Shown in pieces: positions 49,548-57,281 of a stretch of DNA of 64,000 bases (position 1 is the stretch's first letter; each line of letters opens with the position of its first letter). The stretch is from Amorphoplanes friuliensis DSM 7358 (lineage in GTDB: Bacteria; Actinomycetota; Actinomycetes; Mycobacteriales; Micromonosporaceae). Below the pieces are notes generated by a model that searched no databases, was not told the DNA's origin, and saw only the letters and a list, made by a program, of their open reading frames with translations. A program made the position numbers and the translations under genes. The stretch lies in NCBI RefSeq assembly GCF_000494755.1, contig NC_022657.1, positions 7,346,001 through 7,410,000 on the forward strand, read 5' to 3'.

Positions 49548-50738
49548 CTAGTTGAACGGCGTCAGCGTGATGCCGATCGACGTCGGGTCGCCGCTGTGCA
49601 CCAGCGACTCCTGGTTGGCCACGTCGTCGAAGGCGAAGGCGTACGCCTTGCCGTCGACCATCTGCTCGTGGATCACCTTGTTGTACAGGTTGGTCGGGTC
49701 GTTCCGGTAGAACGTCGACGCGTCGGTGCTGGGCTCGACGTCCTGCGTACCCAGCGTGGTGCGCTGCAGCGCCGCGCAGAGGCTGCGGGCGATCGGGCCG
49801 ACGACGAGATCGTTCGGGGCGCCGAGGTTGCCGTCGCAGCCCCAGACGTTCGCGGTGCTCGGCTTGGTGAACGTGGCCACCTGCGCGCCGGTCGAGTCCG
49901 TGAAGGTCATGACGTCACCCGAGGTCCGGCCCTTGAAGATCTTGTCGGGCTGGTCGGCGAACGGCTTCACCGTCAGGTCCTTGCCGGTGTACGCGGCCCA
50001 GGCCTGGTCGATGTAGGAGCCCAGGTAGTTCGGGTCGAAGTTGCCACGGTCGGCGCCCTTGCCCGGAGCCAGCACCCGCAGCACGGTGCCGTCCTCGCGC
50101 GACTGCACGAGACCGCTGAACGAGGCGTCGGCCTTCATGGCGTCGATGACCGTGTTGCGGCCACCCGGCTTGAGCTCGCCGGTCTTCGCGGTCTGCCCGT
50201 CCGAGCCGGTCACGCTGACCGAGTGCGGCACGGCGAACATGTCGACCTGCGAGCTGTTCAGCCAGATGCCGGAGTCGTTGTAGGTGAACTCGCTCCAGTC
50301 GAACAGGATGTTGCTGTTCGCGTCCCCGGCCGCCCACGGCGCGGGCTGCACGAGGCCACCGTCCTGGCTGATCTTGAAGTCGAGCTTGCCACCGAACGAC
50401 ATGTACATCCGGCCCGAGATGCCCTTCGGCACCGAGATCGTCTTGCTGGAGCCGTTGGCGGGCCCGTCGATCGACACGTCGGGCGCCGGTGCGGGTGGGT
50501 TCGCACCGCCGGTCCACGGCGTGAAGGCGCCGCCTTCGTTGACGTAGCCGAGCTTGTCACCGCTGACGCCGAGGACGTACAGGTGCGTGGCCTCGCCGCG
50601 GCCGGAGTTGTTGGTGACGGTGAGCGGGAGCAGGTCCGGTCCGGCGGCGGCCTGGGCGGTGGGAATCACCGCGACGGCGGCGGGGATGGCGACAGCCGCC
50701 ACGGCGAGTCCGAGCAGGGTTTTCCGGTTGAGACGCAT
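49548..50738 (-). CDS. Secreted GH64 beta-1,3-glucanase
   Basis: A 396-residue exported enzyme. ATG 50738 has an AGAGGTGG upstream and opens a signal peptide ending near TAQAAAG. The domain is GH64 from about residue 35: LLPLTVTNNSGRGEATHLYVLGVSGDKLGYVNEGGAFTPW, DVSIDGPANGSSKTISVPKGISGRMYMSFGGKLDF, FDWSEFTYNDSGIWLNSSQVDMFAVPHSVSV and VWGCDGNLGAPNDLVVGPIARSLCAALQRTTL. GH64 enzymes (laminaripentaose producers) cut beta-1,3-glucan in fungal walls. A perfect LacI-type palindrome lies 139 bases upstream, matching the lacI and GH16 sites, so this gene probably belongs to the same regulon. Confidence 0.92.
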   Translation of the reverse strand: MRLNRKTLLGLAVAAVAIPAAVAVIPTAQAAAGPDLLPLTVTNNSGRGEATHLYVLGVSGDKLGYVNEGGAFTPWTGGANPPAPAPDVSIDGPANGSSKTISVPKGISGRMYMSFGGKLDFKISQDGGLVQPAPWAAGDANSNILFDWSEFTYNDSGIWLNSSQVDMFAVPHSVSVTGSDGQTAKTGELKPGGRNTVIDAMKADASFSGLVQSREDGTVLRVLAPGKGADRGNFDPNYLGSYIDQAWAAYTGKDLTVKPFADQPDKIFKGRTSGDVMTFTDSTGAQVATFTKPSTANVWGCDGNLGAPNDLVVGPIARSLCAALQRTTLGTQDVEPSTDASTFYRNDPTNLYNKVIHEQMVDGKAYAFAFDDVANQESLVHSGDPTSIGITLTPFN

Positions 50739-50876
50739 AGCCACCTCTTGGTCGGCCCCCGGGTGGCACCGGCCCGTCGGGGGACGACCCGTCGGGAGGG
50801 ATCCGGCGCCGGCCAGGCCGCTTCGGGGGCGGACAAGGGAAGGGGGGTGCGCCCTGGCCGTCACGCTCCGCTGTGA

Positions 50877-50892
50877 GTGAGAGCGCTCTCAC
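50877..50892. promoter_or_regulatory. LacI-family operator before GH64 (perfect palindrome)
   Basis: GTGAGAGCGCTCTCAC is a perfect 16-bp palindrome centred on CG. Its core AGCGCT and flanks recur before lacI and, imperfectly, before GH16. It lies in the intergenic region of 397 bases between GH64 and the CBM6 gene. The rest of that region shows only a weak dyad (CTTCGAAAGTTTTCAAG, 51009-51025) and no gene. Confidence 0.8.
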
Positions 50893-51135
50893 ACAGATTG
50901 GTACGCACGTCCGGAGCTGTCAACCGATGACGTCCGCCGATGTCCGTGCGGTTACCACACGATCCCGAGAGGCGCACTTCGCCCTGTTGATGCAGCTCAG
51001 CACCCATCTTCGAAAGTTTTCAAGACAGTTGCCGATTTCCCCGGAGGTCCGGTGGGCACCTGTTCACAGCGGAGGCGGTCAATCACGAAGGGTAACTTCG
51101 CCGTAGCCGGATCACTGGGCTATCCTGCTGAGCCG

Positions 51136-51804
51136 ATGACTACGCCTGCCTCTCCGCCGCCCGGTGTCTACCACTCCCGGTCGCGGGTCACCCGCAACCG
51201 GCTCGCGCTCGCCGCAGCCGGATTGGCCCTCGTGCTGCTCGGCTACCTGATCGGGCGGCTGCAGGGCGGCTCGGACACACCCGCGATCGCCGCTCCCCCA
51301 CCGGCGCCGGTCTCCGCGTCCGCGGCGCCTGCGACCGAGCCGACGGCCGAACCGTCGACCGCCCCGGCCACCACCGAGCCTGCGACACCCGGCAAGGACG
51401 CGTACGCCGCACTTCAGGCCGAGGCGGCCTCCGGGCAGCAGGGCACCGACGTCCAGGAGACCGAGGACGAGGGTGGCGGTCAGAACGTCGGCTGGATCGC
51501 CGCCGGCGACTGGCTGCGGTTCGACGACGTCGACTTCGGCGACCAACCGGCGAAGAAGTTCGCCGCGCGGGTCGCCTCCGACGCGAACGAGGGCAGCAAC
51601 GGCCGGATCGAGATCCGGATCGACAGCCCGGCGAACGCGCCGGTGGGCACGCTGTCCGCCCGCGGCACCGGCGGCTGGCAGGACTGGGCGAGCCAGGAGA
51701 CCGACATCGAGCCGACCAAAGGCCGGCACACGGTCTTCCTGGTGTTCGCCGCCGACAACGGCGACGAGTTTCTCAACCTCAACTACTTCGCGTTTGTGCG
51801 CTGA
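51136..51804 (+). CDS. Membrane-anchored CBM6 protein
   Basis: A 222-residue protein. An N-terminal cytoplasmic stretch is followed by one TM helix (LALAAAGLALVLLGYLIG), an Ala/Pro/Thr/Glu-rich linker (about 55-95) and a C-terminal CBM6 module: VGWIAAGDWLRFDDVDFG, FAARVASDANEGSNGRIEIRIDSP, GTGGWQDWASQETDI, HTVFLVFAADNGDEFLNLNYFAFV, with the aromatic ligand-binding residues Trp and Phe. It would display a glycan-binding domain outside the cell. It is divergent from GH64 and could hold cells near glucan, although it carries no catalytic domain. A long hairpin containing its stop codon terminates it. Confidence 0.85.
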   Translation: MTTPASPPPGVYHSRSRVTRNRLALAAAGLALVLLGYLIGRLQGGSDTPAIAAPPPAPVSASAAPATEPTAEPSTAPATTEPATPGKDAYAALQAEAASGQQGTDVQETEDEGGGQNVGWIAAGDWLRFDDVDFGDQPAKKFAARVASDANEGSNGRIEIRIDSPANAPVGTLSARGTGGWQDWASQETDIEPTKGRHTVFLVFAADNGDEFLNLNYFAFVR

Positions 51805-51835
51805 GGCCGCGCACCCTGACGGGTACGCGGCCTCA
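51802..51835. terminator. Hairpin between the CBM6 and Hsp20 genes
   Basis: TGAGGCCGCG and CGCGGCCTCA pair perfectly and an inner ACCC-TGAC-GGGT extends the stem. The arm includes the CBM6 stop TGA, and the hairpin lies just beyond the Hsp20 3' end (51853), so it can serve both convergent genes. Confidence 0.8.
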
Positions 51836-51852
51836 GAACTGCCTGCCTGACG

Positions 51853-52239
51853 TCAGGCGGCGGCAACCTCGAACTTGCGCGGCTTCGCACGCTCGGTCAC
51901 CGGGATGCTCAGCGTCAGCACACCGTTGTCGTAGCGGGCGTCGAGCCGGTCGGTGTCCAGCGAGTCGGACAGGAAGACCTGCCGGCTGACCGGGCCCGTC
52001 GGGCGCTCGGCGACGAGGTACTTCACACCCTCGCGCTCGACACGCTTGCGCTCCGCGCGGACGGTGAGAACCTTCCGGTCCACCGTGACGTCGATGCTGG
52101 CCGGGTCGACGCCGGGCAGATCGATGTCGATGAAGAAGGAGTCACCGTCGCGGTAGGCGTCGAGACGGGCGCCGGTGCCGCGGGTGGTGGTGTCGAAAAC
52201 TCGGGTCGTCAGGCGGTCGAAGTCGTTACGCAGCACCAT
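51853..52239 (-). CDS. Hsp20/alpha-crystallin small heat-shock protein
   Basis: A 128-residue small heat-shock protein with GGAGG nine bases before ATG 52239. The alpha-crystallin domain has FFIDIDLPGVDPASIDVTVDRKVLTVRAERKR, PTGPVSRQVFLSDSLDTDRLDARYDNGVLTLSIPV (with the conserved GVLTLSIPV), and a short C-terminal tail. Such proteins hold unfolding proteins under heat or dehydration stress. A HAIR element 20 bases upstream makes HspR repression very likely. Confidence 0.93.
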   Translation of the reverse strand: MVLRNDFDRLTTRVFDTTTRGTGARLDAYRDGDSFFIDIDLPGVDPASIDVTVDRKVLTVRAERKRVEREGVKYLVAERPTGPVSRQVFLSDSLDTDRLDARYDNGVLTLSIPVTERAKPRKFEVAAA

Positions 52240-52258
52240 GGCTTTTCCTCCGGTTCAA

Positions 52259-52279
52259 GTTGAGTGTTGGGCACTCAAG
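52259..52279. promoter_or_regulatory. HAIR element (HspR operator) of the Hsp20 gene
   Basis: GTTGAGT-N7-ACTCAAG matches the HspR-associated inverted repeat CTTGAGT-N7-ACTCAAG at 13 of 14 positions, with the exact 7-base spacing. It lies 20-40 bases before the Hsp20 start. Confidence 0.88.
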
Positions 52280-52345
52280 TCTGATAACCGGGGGACCACC
52301 CTGGTCCTTCCGTTCCGGCCCGTGACCTGCAACACCATGGGGTTC

Positions 52346-52762
52346 TCAGGCCAGCCGGAAGTCCTCGAAATCGAAGCCCGGGGACACCACGCAGCTGACC
52401 AGCACCGGCTCACCACCGACCGGGTACGCGCTCTGCCAGACGCCCGCCGGCACCAGCGCCTGAGGGTTGTCCGCGGTCAGCAGCACTGTCTCGCCACCCT
52501 CCTCCGGGCCGGCGCCGGCACCTCCGAAGCGCAACTCGAGCGAGCCCTGATGCAGGAACCAGAGCTCGTCCGAGGTCACGACGTGCCAGGCGGAGAACTG
52601 ATCCGGCATCAGCAGGAAGTAGATCCCGGTGGCGGCGGCGCGCGGGCCGGCGTACCCGTCGGGGGTGAAGGTGACCGCGGACCGGAAGGTCTCGCGGAAC
52701 CAGCCACCCTCGGGGTGGGGTTGCAGGTCGAGGCGCTCGGCCAGCGGTGGTCGTGTTGTCAT
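52346..52762 (-). CDS. Cupin-domain (DUF985-like) protein
   Basis: A 138-residue protein starting at ATG 52762. Longer in-frame starts run into the dinB control region. Signatures: LDLQPHPEGGWFRETFRSAVTF, AATGIYFLLMPDQFSAWHVVTSDELWFLHQGSLELRFGG and QALVPAGVWQSAYPVGGEPVLVSCVVSPGFDFEDFRL. This is the DUF985/YhhW-like cupin fold with conserved His and Glu metal ligands. Function is unknown. It is divergent from dinB and both starts flank the LexA box, so it may respond to DNA damage. Confidence 0.85.
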   Translation of the reverse strand: MTTRPPLAERLDLQPHPEGGWFRETFRSAVTFTPDGYAGPRAAATGIYFLLMPDQFSAWHVVTSDELWFLHQGSLELRFGGAGAGPEEGGETVLLTADNPQALVPAGVWQSAYPVGGEPVLVSCVVSPGFDFEDFRLA

Positions 52763-52788
52763 TTTCCCATCCTTGCGCGGCGCGTCGT

Positions 52789-52804
52789 TCGAACATGTGT
52801 GCGA
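52789..52804. promoter_or_regulatory. LexA box (SOS box) between cupin and dinB
   Basis: TCGAAC-ATGT-GTGCGA matches the actinobacterial SOS consensus TCGAAC-N4-GTTCGA at 11 of 12 bases. It lies 11 bases before the dinB start and about 27 bases before the divergent cupin start. Confidence 0.75.
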
Positions 52805-52814
52805 AGATGACCGC

Positions 52815-54005
52815 GTGTCCGACCAGGCGACCATCCTGCACGCCGACCTCGACTCCTTCTACGCCTCGGTCGAGCAGCGCGACGACCCTTCCCTGCGCGG
52901 CCGGCCGGTGCTGGTCGGCGGCGGGGTGGTGCTGGCCGCGAGCTACGAGGCCAAGGCGTACGGCGTGCGGACGCCGATGGGCCTCGCGCAGGCCCGGGCG
53001 CTGTGCCCGCAGGCGATCGTCGTGCCGCCGCGCATGTCGGCCTACTCCGCGGCCAGCAAGCTGGTCTTCGAGGTGTTCCACGACACCACACCGATCGTCG
53101 AGGGCATCTCCATCGACGAGGCGTTCCTCGAGGTCGCCGGTCTCCTCAAGATCCGCGGCACGCCCGCGGCCATCGCCGCCCGCCTGCGCAACGAGGTCCG
53201 CGACCGCGCCGGACTGCCGATCACTGTCGGGGTGGCCCGCACCAAGTTCCTGGCCAAGGTGGCCAGCGGGGTCGGCAAGCCCGACGGTCTGCTCGTCGTG
53301 CCGCCCGGCCAAGAACTGGCCTTCCTGCACCCCCTGCCCATCGAACGCCTCTGGGGCGTCGGGCCCGTCACCGCCGGCAAGCTGCGCGAGCGCCACATCT
53401 TCACCGTCGGCCACGTCGCCCGCATCGGCGAGGCGGCCCTGGTCACCATGCTCGGCGCCCACGCCGGACGCCACCTGCACGCCCTCGCCCACAACCACGA
53501 CTCCCGCCGCGTCCGCACCGGCCACCGGCGCGGCTCGATCGGCTCGCAGTGCGCGCTGGGCCGGCGGCCCCGCCCGTTCGAAGAGGTCGAGGCCACCCTC
53601 GCCGCCCTGGTCGACCGCGTCACCCGCCGCATGCGCTCGGCCCACCGGGCCGGACGCACGATCACGCTCCGCCTGCGGTTCGGCGACTTCACCCGGGCGA
53701 CCCGCTCCCGCAGCCTGCTCAAGGCCACGATGCAGACCCGGACGATCCTGGAGACCGCCCGGCAGCTGCTCCGCGAGGCCCGGCCGTTGATCGACGAACG
53801 CGGCCTGACGCTGGTCGGCGTCGCGGTCGGCAACCTGGACAGCGACGGTGCCGTCCAGCTGGAGCTGCCCTTCGACGTGCAGGTCGAGGACGGCCTGGAC
53901 ACGGCCCTCGACAAGGTCCGGGACAGGTTCGGCTCGTCCTCGGTCAAACGAGCCGCGTCACTGGGACACGACCTGAACCCCTCCGTCCCGATCCTGCCGG
54001 ATTAG
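52815..54005 (+). CDS. dinB: DNA polymerase IV (Y-family)
   Basis: A 396-residue translesion polymerase. The start is GTG 52815 after the LexA box, with an in-frame alternative at 52797. Catalytic residues are present: D11 in ILHADLDSFYASVEQ, and D101-E102 in ISIDEAFLEV. The palm-finger-thumb and little-finger domains follow (VGVARTKFLAKVASGVGKPDGLLVV, LWGVGPVTAGKLRERHIFTVGHVA, SIGSQCALGRRPRPFEEVEATLAALVDRVTRRM). A beta-clamp motif QLELPF lies near the C terminus. It would copy damaged DNA with low fidelity during the SOS response. Its stop interlocks with that of the convergent small membrane protein (TTAG, 54002-54005). Confidence 0.93.
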   Translation: MSDQATILHADLDSFYASVEQRDDPSLRGRPVLVGGGVVLAASYEAKAYGVRTPMGLAQARALCPQAIVVPPRMSAYSAASKLVFEVFHDTTPIVEGISIDEAFLEVAGLLKIRGTPAAIAARLRNEVRDRAGLPITVGVARTKFLAKVASGVGKPDGLLVVPPGQELAFLHPLPIERLWGVGPVTAGKLRERHIFTVGHVARIGEAALVTMLGAHAGRHLHALAHNHDSRRVRTGHRRGSIGSQCALGRRPRPFEEVEATLAALVDRVTRRMRSAHRAGRTITLRLRFGDFTRATRSRSLLKATMQTRTILETARQLLREARPLIDERGLTLVGVAVGNLDSDGAVQLELPFDVQVEDGLDTALDKVRDRFGSSSVKRAASLGHDLNPSVPILPD

Positions 54006-54310
54006 ACCGCGAGGTCGGCTGCCTTTGGATTGGTGTTCGTGCGGCGGGAGCGGAGGCGGTGGCCGAGGGCGACCAGGCCGAGGCCGGCGGCGTAGATCAC
54101 GGCGTTGACGATCAGGTAGGACCACGGGACGACGTCGCCGTCGGCCGGGAAGGCCGAATGGTCCCCGCCGACCCAGGCCCGGACGAGCTGCGCGGTCTGG
54201 AAGGTGAAAACGAAGGAGTGGACGGCGATGTAGGCGACAAAGGCGGCCATGCGGTTCCGGACGGCAAAACCGAGCGGGAACGCGACGAGCACCGTGACGA
54301 TCAGTTCCAT
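54002..54310 (-). CDS. Small three-helix membrane protein
   Basis: A 102-residue protein starting at ATG 54310 with GAGGGAA just upstream. Three hydrophobic segments are visible: LIVTVLVAFPLGFAV, AAFVAYIAVHSFVFTFQTAQLV and WSYLIVNAVIYAAGLGLVALG, ending in basic HRLRSRRTNTN. No family was recognised. It is convergent with dinB and lies 134 bases upstream, divergently, of the sensor kinase gene. Confidence 0.7.
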   Translation of the reverse strand: MELIVTVLVAFPLGFAVRNRMAAFVAYIAVHSFVFTFQTAQLVRAWVGGDHSAFPADGDVVPWSYLIVNAVIYAAGLGLVALGHRLRSRRTNTNPKAADLAV

Positions 54311-54443
54311 GAGATTCCCTCCGAGGTGAACGGGCCACCAGATTCGCCGAGGAGGCCCGTCGCGCACATCCGGGCCAGCGCCGGACCTGGGCTACGTGCT
54401 GCCACTGATGACTCGGACGGTGCTCGGGGGTGATGATGACGCG

Positions 54444-56639
54444 ATGATCGCCGTGGGCCGGATGCGCAGGCGCGCCCTGCTGCCCGTGCTGGTCTACGCC
54501 ACGGCCGTCACGCTGCTGGCCGGGCTCACCTTCAGCCCGGCCCGGCCGCTGTCCCCGGTCGAATGGGCGACGGACTCGGTGCTGCTCGGCGTTCCGGTCG
54601 TGATCGGCCTGCTGCTGTCGTGGCGCGTGCGGACCGGTCCCGTCGGTGCCGCGCTGAGCTGGGTCGGTGCCGCGCCCGCGGTCGTGTTCACGATCGAAGG
54701 CTGGGGTGAGACCACGCTGACCGCCGACCCCTGGCCGGCGGCGACGTGGTTCGCCGTTGTCCAGTCCGGCGTCTGGGTGTGGAACCTGGCCGGTTTTGTC
54801 AGCCTGTGCCTGGTCTTCCCCGACGGACTGCTCCCGGGGCGACGGTGGCGGGGCGTGATCGCGTTCTGCGTGGTCGCCGGCATCTCCGTCAACCTGACGA
54901 TCTCGCTGCTGCAGCCGCAGTCCAACGAGCCGGGCGTATTTGCCATTCGGGTGCCCGACGCGGTGTTCTTCGGGCTCCTCGTCCCGGCCCTGTGCTCCGT
55001 GCTCGCCGCCGTGGCGCTGGCGGTGACCAGCCTGGTGATCCGCTATCGGCGCGGCGGAGAAATGCTCCGCACCCAACTGCGATGGTTGCTGCTCGGCGCG
55101 TTGACCGTACCGGTGCTGCTCGCCGCCGGATGGATCGCGGAGATCCTCGGTGCGCCGACCGGGGTGGCCTACGTGGGTTTCCTGGCCATGATGGTGCTCG
55201 CGGTGCCGGGCGCGATCGCGATCGCCGTCGTCCGGCACGATCTCTTCGACGTCGACCGCCTGCTGGGCACAACGCTGGCCTGGCTCGGCACGTCCGTGGT
55301 CTCGGCAGCGATCTTCGCGGCGGTGGTGGCCGGTGTCGCCCAGATCGCCGGACCGGACTCGACGGCCGGGCTCACCGGGGCGGCCTTCGTCACCGCGATG
55401 TGCCTGCTGCCGCTGCACCGGCTGCTCAACGAACTGGTCGGCCGGGTCGTCGACCGGGACGGCACGGTCAGCCGGGCTCGTATTGAGCAATTCGTCCGGC
55501 GGGTTCGGGGTGGTGAGGCTGAGCCGGAGGAGACGGAGAGCGTGCTGCGTGCGGTCCTTCGGGATGAGGGGCTCCGGCTTCTCGTGCGGCTGCCGGGTAG
55601 TCCGCCCGGCGTTTATGTCGACCTTGCCGGGCGGCCGGCCGAGCTCGGACCACCTTCGGAGCCGGTCCATCTGGCCGGGCCGGGCGTTCCTGCCCCGCCG
55701 GGCGTTGCTGCCGGGCCGGGCCTTGCTGCCGGGCCGGGGCTTGCTGCCGGGCCGGGGCTTGCTGCCGGGCCGGGGCTTGCTGCCGGGCCGGGGCTTGCTG
55801 CCGGGCCGGGGCTTGCTGGGCAGGCGCAAGCTCCGGTCGGGGCGGGCCTTTCCGCTCGGCTTTCCGGTGGGGTGGGGGCGGAAGCGGTGCGGGTTCCTTT
55901 GCGGACAGGTGACAGTGAGGTCGGGGTCATCGTTCTGGGGATCTCGTCGGCGCGGCGGTTGCGGCGTGCTCGTGAGGCCGCTCTGCAGGCGCGGCTGCCG
56001 ATCGAGGTGAGTCGTCTACGGCTCGAGTTGCGGCTTGCGCTCGACGATGCTCGAGCGGGCCGGTCACGGCTTGCGCTTGCCGGGGCGGCCGAGCGGCACC
56101 GTCTTGCGCGGGATCTGCATGACGGTGCGCAGCAGCAGTTGATCGCGGTCGGGATGCGGCTGCGGTCGGTGCAGCGCGGCATCGATCCCGCGCTGACCGC
56201 CCATCAGGATCTGGAGGCTGCCGTCAGCACGCTCGCTGCCACCGTTGCCGATCTGCGGCGGCTGGCGCACGGCATCCGGCCCGCGCGGCTCGAGGACGGG
56301 CTGGCCGCGGCGCTGCGGGCGTTGGCTGCCGACAGTTCGGTGCCGGTCAGCCTCGTCGTGCCGGAGCTGGATCCGTCCGAGGCGGTGGCCACCACGGCGT
56401 ACTTCCTGGTTGCCGAGGCGCTGACCAATGCGATGAAACATGCGCGGGCCACCGGCATCAGCGTTGTCGTCGAGCCGTGCGGTCCCGGCCTGCGGATCGA
56501 GGTGACCGACGACGGCGTTGGCGGCACCAGCCCGGGCTTCGGGCTGACCTCCGTGCGCGACCGGGTCACTTCGCTCGGCGGGGAACTGACCGTGGACAGT
56601 CCGCCCGGCGGCGGTACCCGGATCGAAGCGGTGATCTGA
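54444..56639 (+). CDS. Sensor histidine kinase (NarL-type partner) with an internal AAGPGL repeat
   Basis: A 731-residue kinase. The N-terminal about 320 residues hold some eight to nine hydrophobic segments. A loosely conserved GAF-like region follows (about 355-420 and 480-520), interrupted by six perfect copies of the hexapeptide AAGPGL. The HisKA_3 phosphoacceptor is H559 in RDLHDGAQQQL. The HATPase has EALTNAMKHA (N box), VTDDGVGG and GFGLTSVRDRVTSLGGELTV. The start is uncertain, with ATG 54444 and ATG 54462 both possible. The response-regulator gene starts directly after the stop (TGA then ATG at 56640), so the two form one operon. The signal is unknown. Confidence 0.88.
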   Translation: MIAVGRMRRRALLPVLVYATAVTLLAGLTFSPARPLSPVEWATDSVLLGVPVVIGLLLSWRVRTGPVGAALSWVGAAPAVVFTIEGWGETTLTADPWPAATWFAVVQSGVWVWNLAGFVSLCLVFPDGLLPGRRWRGVIAFCVVAGISVNLTISLLQPQSNEPGVFAIRVPDAVFFGLLVPALCSVLAAVALAVTSLVIRYRRGGEMLRTQLRWLLLGALTVPVLLAAGWIAEILGAPTGVAYVGFLAMMVLAVPGAIAIAVVRHDLFDVDRLLGTTLAWLGTSVVSAAIFAAVVAGVAQIAGPDSTAGLTGAAFVTAMCLLPLHRLLNELVGRVVDRDGTVSRARIEQFVRRVRGGEAEPEETESVLRAVLRDEGLRLLVRLPGSPPGVYVDLAGRPAELGPPSEPVHLAGPGVPAPPGVAAGPGLAAGPGLAAGPGLAAGPGLAAGPGLAAGPGLAGQAQAPVGAGLSARLSGGVGAEAVRVPLRTGDSEVGVIVLGISSARRLRRAREAALQARLPIEVSRLRLELRLALDDARAGRSRLALAGAAERHRLARDLHDGAQQQLIAVGMRLRSVQRGIDPALTAHQDLEAAVSTLAATVADLRRLAHGIRPARLEDGLAAALRALAADSSVPVSLVVPELDPSEAVATTAYFLVAEALTNAMKHARATGISVVVEPCGPGLRIEVTDDGVGGTSPGFGLTSVRDRVTSLGGELTVDSPPGGGTRIEAVI
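55705..55812 (+). repeat. 18-bp minisatellite inside the kinase gene
   Basis: Six head-to-tail copies of an 18-bp unit (TTGCTGCCGGGCCGGGGC) begin at 55705, 55723, 55741, 55759, 55777 and 55795, with a partial copy following. The unit length is a multiple of 3, so copy-number change keeps the frame and adds or removes AAGPGL units. Confidence 0.95.
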
Positions 56640-57281
56640 ATGCGGATCGTGCTCGCCGAGGACTCCGCGCTGTTCCGCGAGGGCCTTGCCCGGCTGCTCG
56701 CCGAGGGCGGTCACGAAGTTGTGGCGGCGGTGGCCGATGCCGACGCCCTCGTGGCAGCTGTGGCGGAGCAACGGCCCGACTTCGCCGTCGTCGACGTGCG
56801 GATGCCGCCGACGATGACGGTCGACGGCGCCCTGGCGGCCCGGCGCCTGCGGGAAGAGCATCCGGGCCTGCCGATACTGCTGCTGTCACAGCACGTCGAG
56901 ACCCGTCACTGCGTACCGTTGGTGGCGACCGGGGGGTTCGGTTATCTGCTGAAGGACCGGGTGCTGGGGGTCGACGATTTTCTCGACGCGATCCGGCGGG
57001 TGGCTGCCGGCGGGTCCGCGCTCGACCCCGAGGTGGTGGCCGCGCTGCTGGCGTCGACCGGGCGCGCCGACCCGCTCGCCGTGCTGACACCGCGGGAGCG
57101 GGAGGTTCTCGCCCACGCCGCCGAGGGCTGGTCGAACGGTGCGATCGCCGCCCGGCTCTCGCTCGCCGAACGCACCGTCGAGACCCACATGCGCAGTGTC
57201 CTGCTGAAACTGCGGGTGCCCGACAGCGGTGACGGGCACCGCCGGGTGCTGGCCGTGCTCACCTACCTCAGCGTGTCATAG
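56640..57281 (+). CDS. NarL/LuxR-family response regulator
   Basis: A 213-residue two-domain regulator. The receiver has acidic residues ED near the N terminus, D52 in VVDVRMPP as phosphoacceptor, the Ser in ILLLSQH and the Lys in YLLKDRV. The C-terminal LuxR-type HTH is LTPREREVLAHAAEGWSNGAIAARLSLAERTVETHMRSVLLKL. ATG 56640 abuts the kinase stop. The downstream region carries the stop-region repeats at 57276-57411, and its own stop lies inside the first copy. Target genes are unknown. Confidence 0.93.
   Translation: MRIVLAEDSALFREGLARLLAEGGHEVVAAVADADALVAAVAEQRPDFAVVDVRMPPTMTVDGALAARRLREEHPGLPILLLSQHVETRHCVPLVATGGFGYLLKDRVLGVDDFLDAIRRVAAGGSALDPEVVAALLASTGRADPLAVLTPREREVLAHAAEGWSNGAIAARLSLAERTVETHMRSVLLKLRVPDSGDGHRRVLAVLTYLSVS

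Noticed and set aside
51009..51025. CTTCGAAAGTTTTCAAG as another LacI-type operator before the CBM6 gene
   Set aside because: Only 12 of 16 positions are symmetric and it does not match the AGCGCT sites. Too weak to call separately.
54390..54420. Cobalamin riboswitch B12-box-like GCCACTG before the kinase gene
   Set aside because: Only the short box-like word is present, without the other conserved stems. Nothing similar precedes cobF or cobN.
53958..55829. Minus-strand frame including the reverse of the 18-bp repeats (PGSKPR repeats)
   Set aside because: It crosses dinB, the small membrane gene and the kinase gene. The apparent repeat protein is the reverse reading of the minisatellite.
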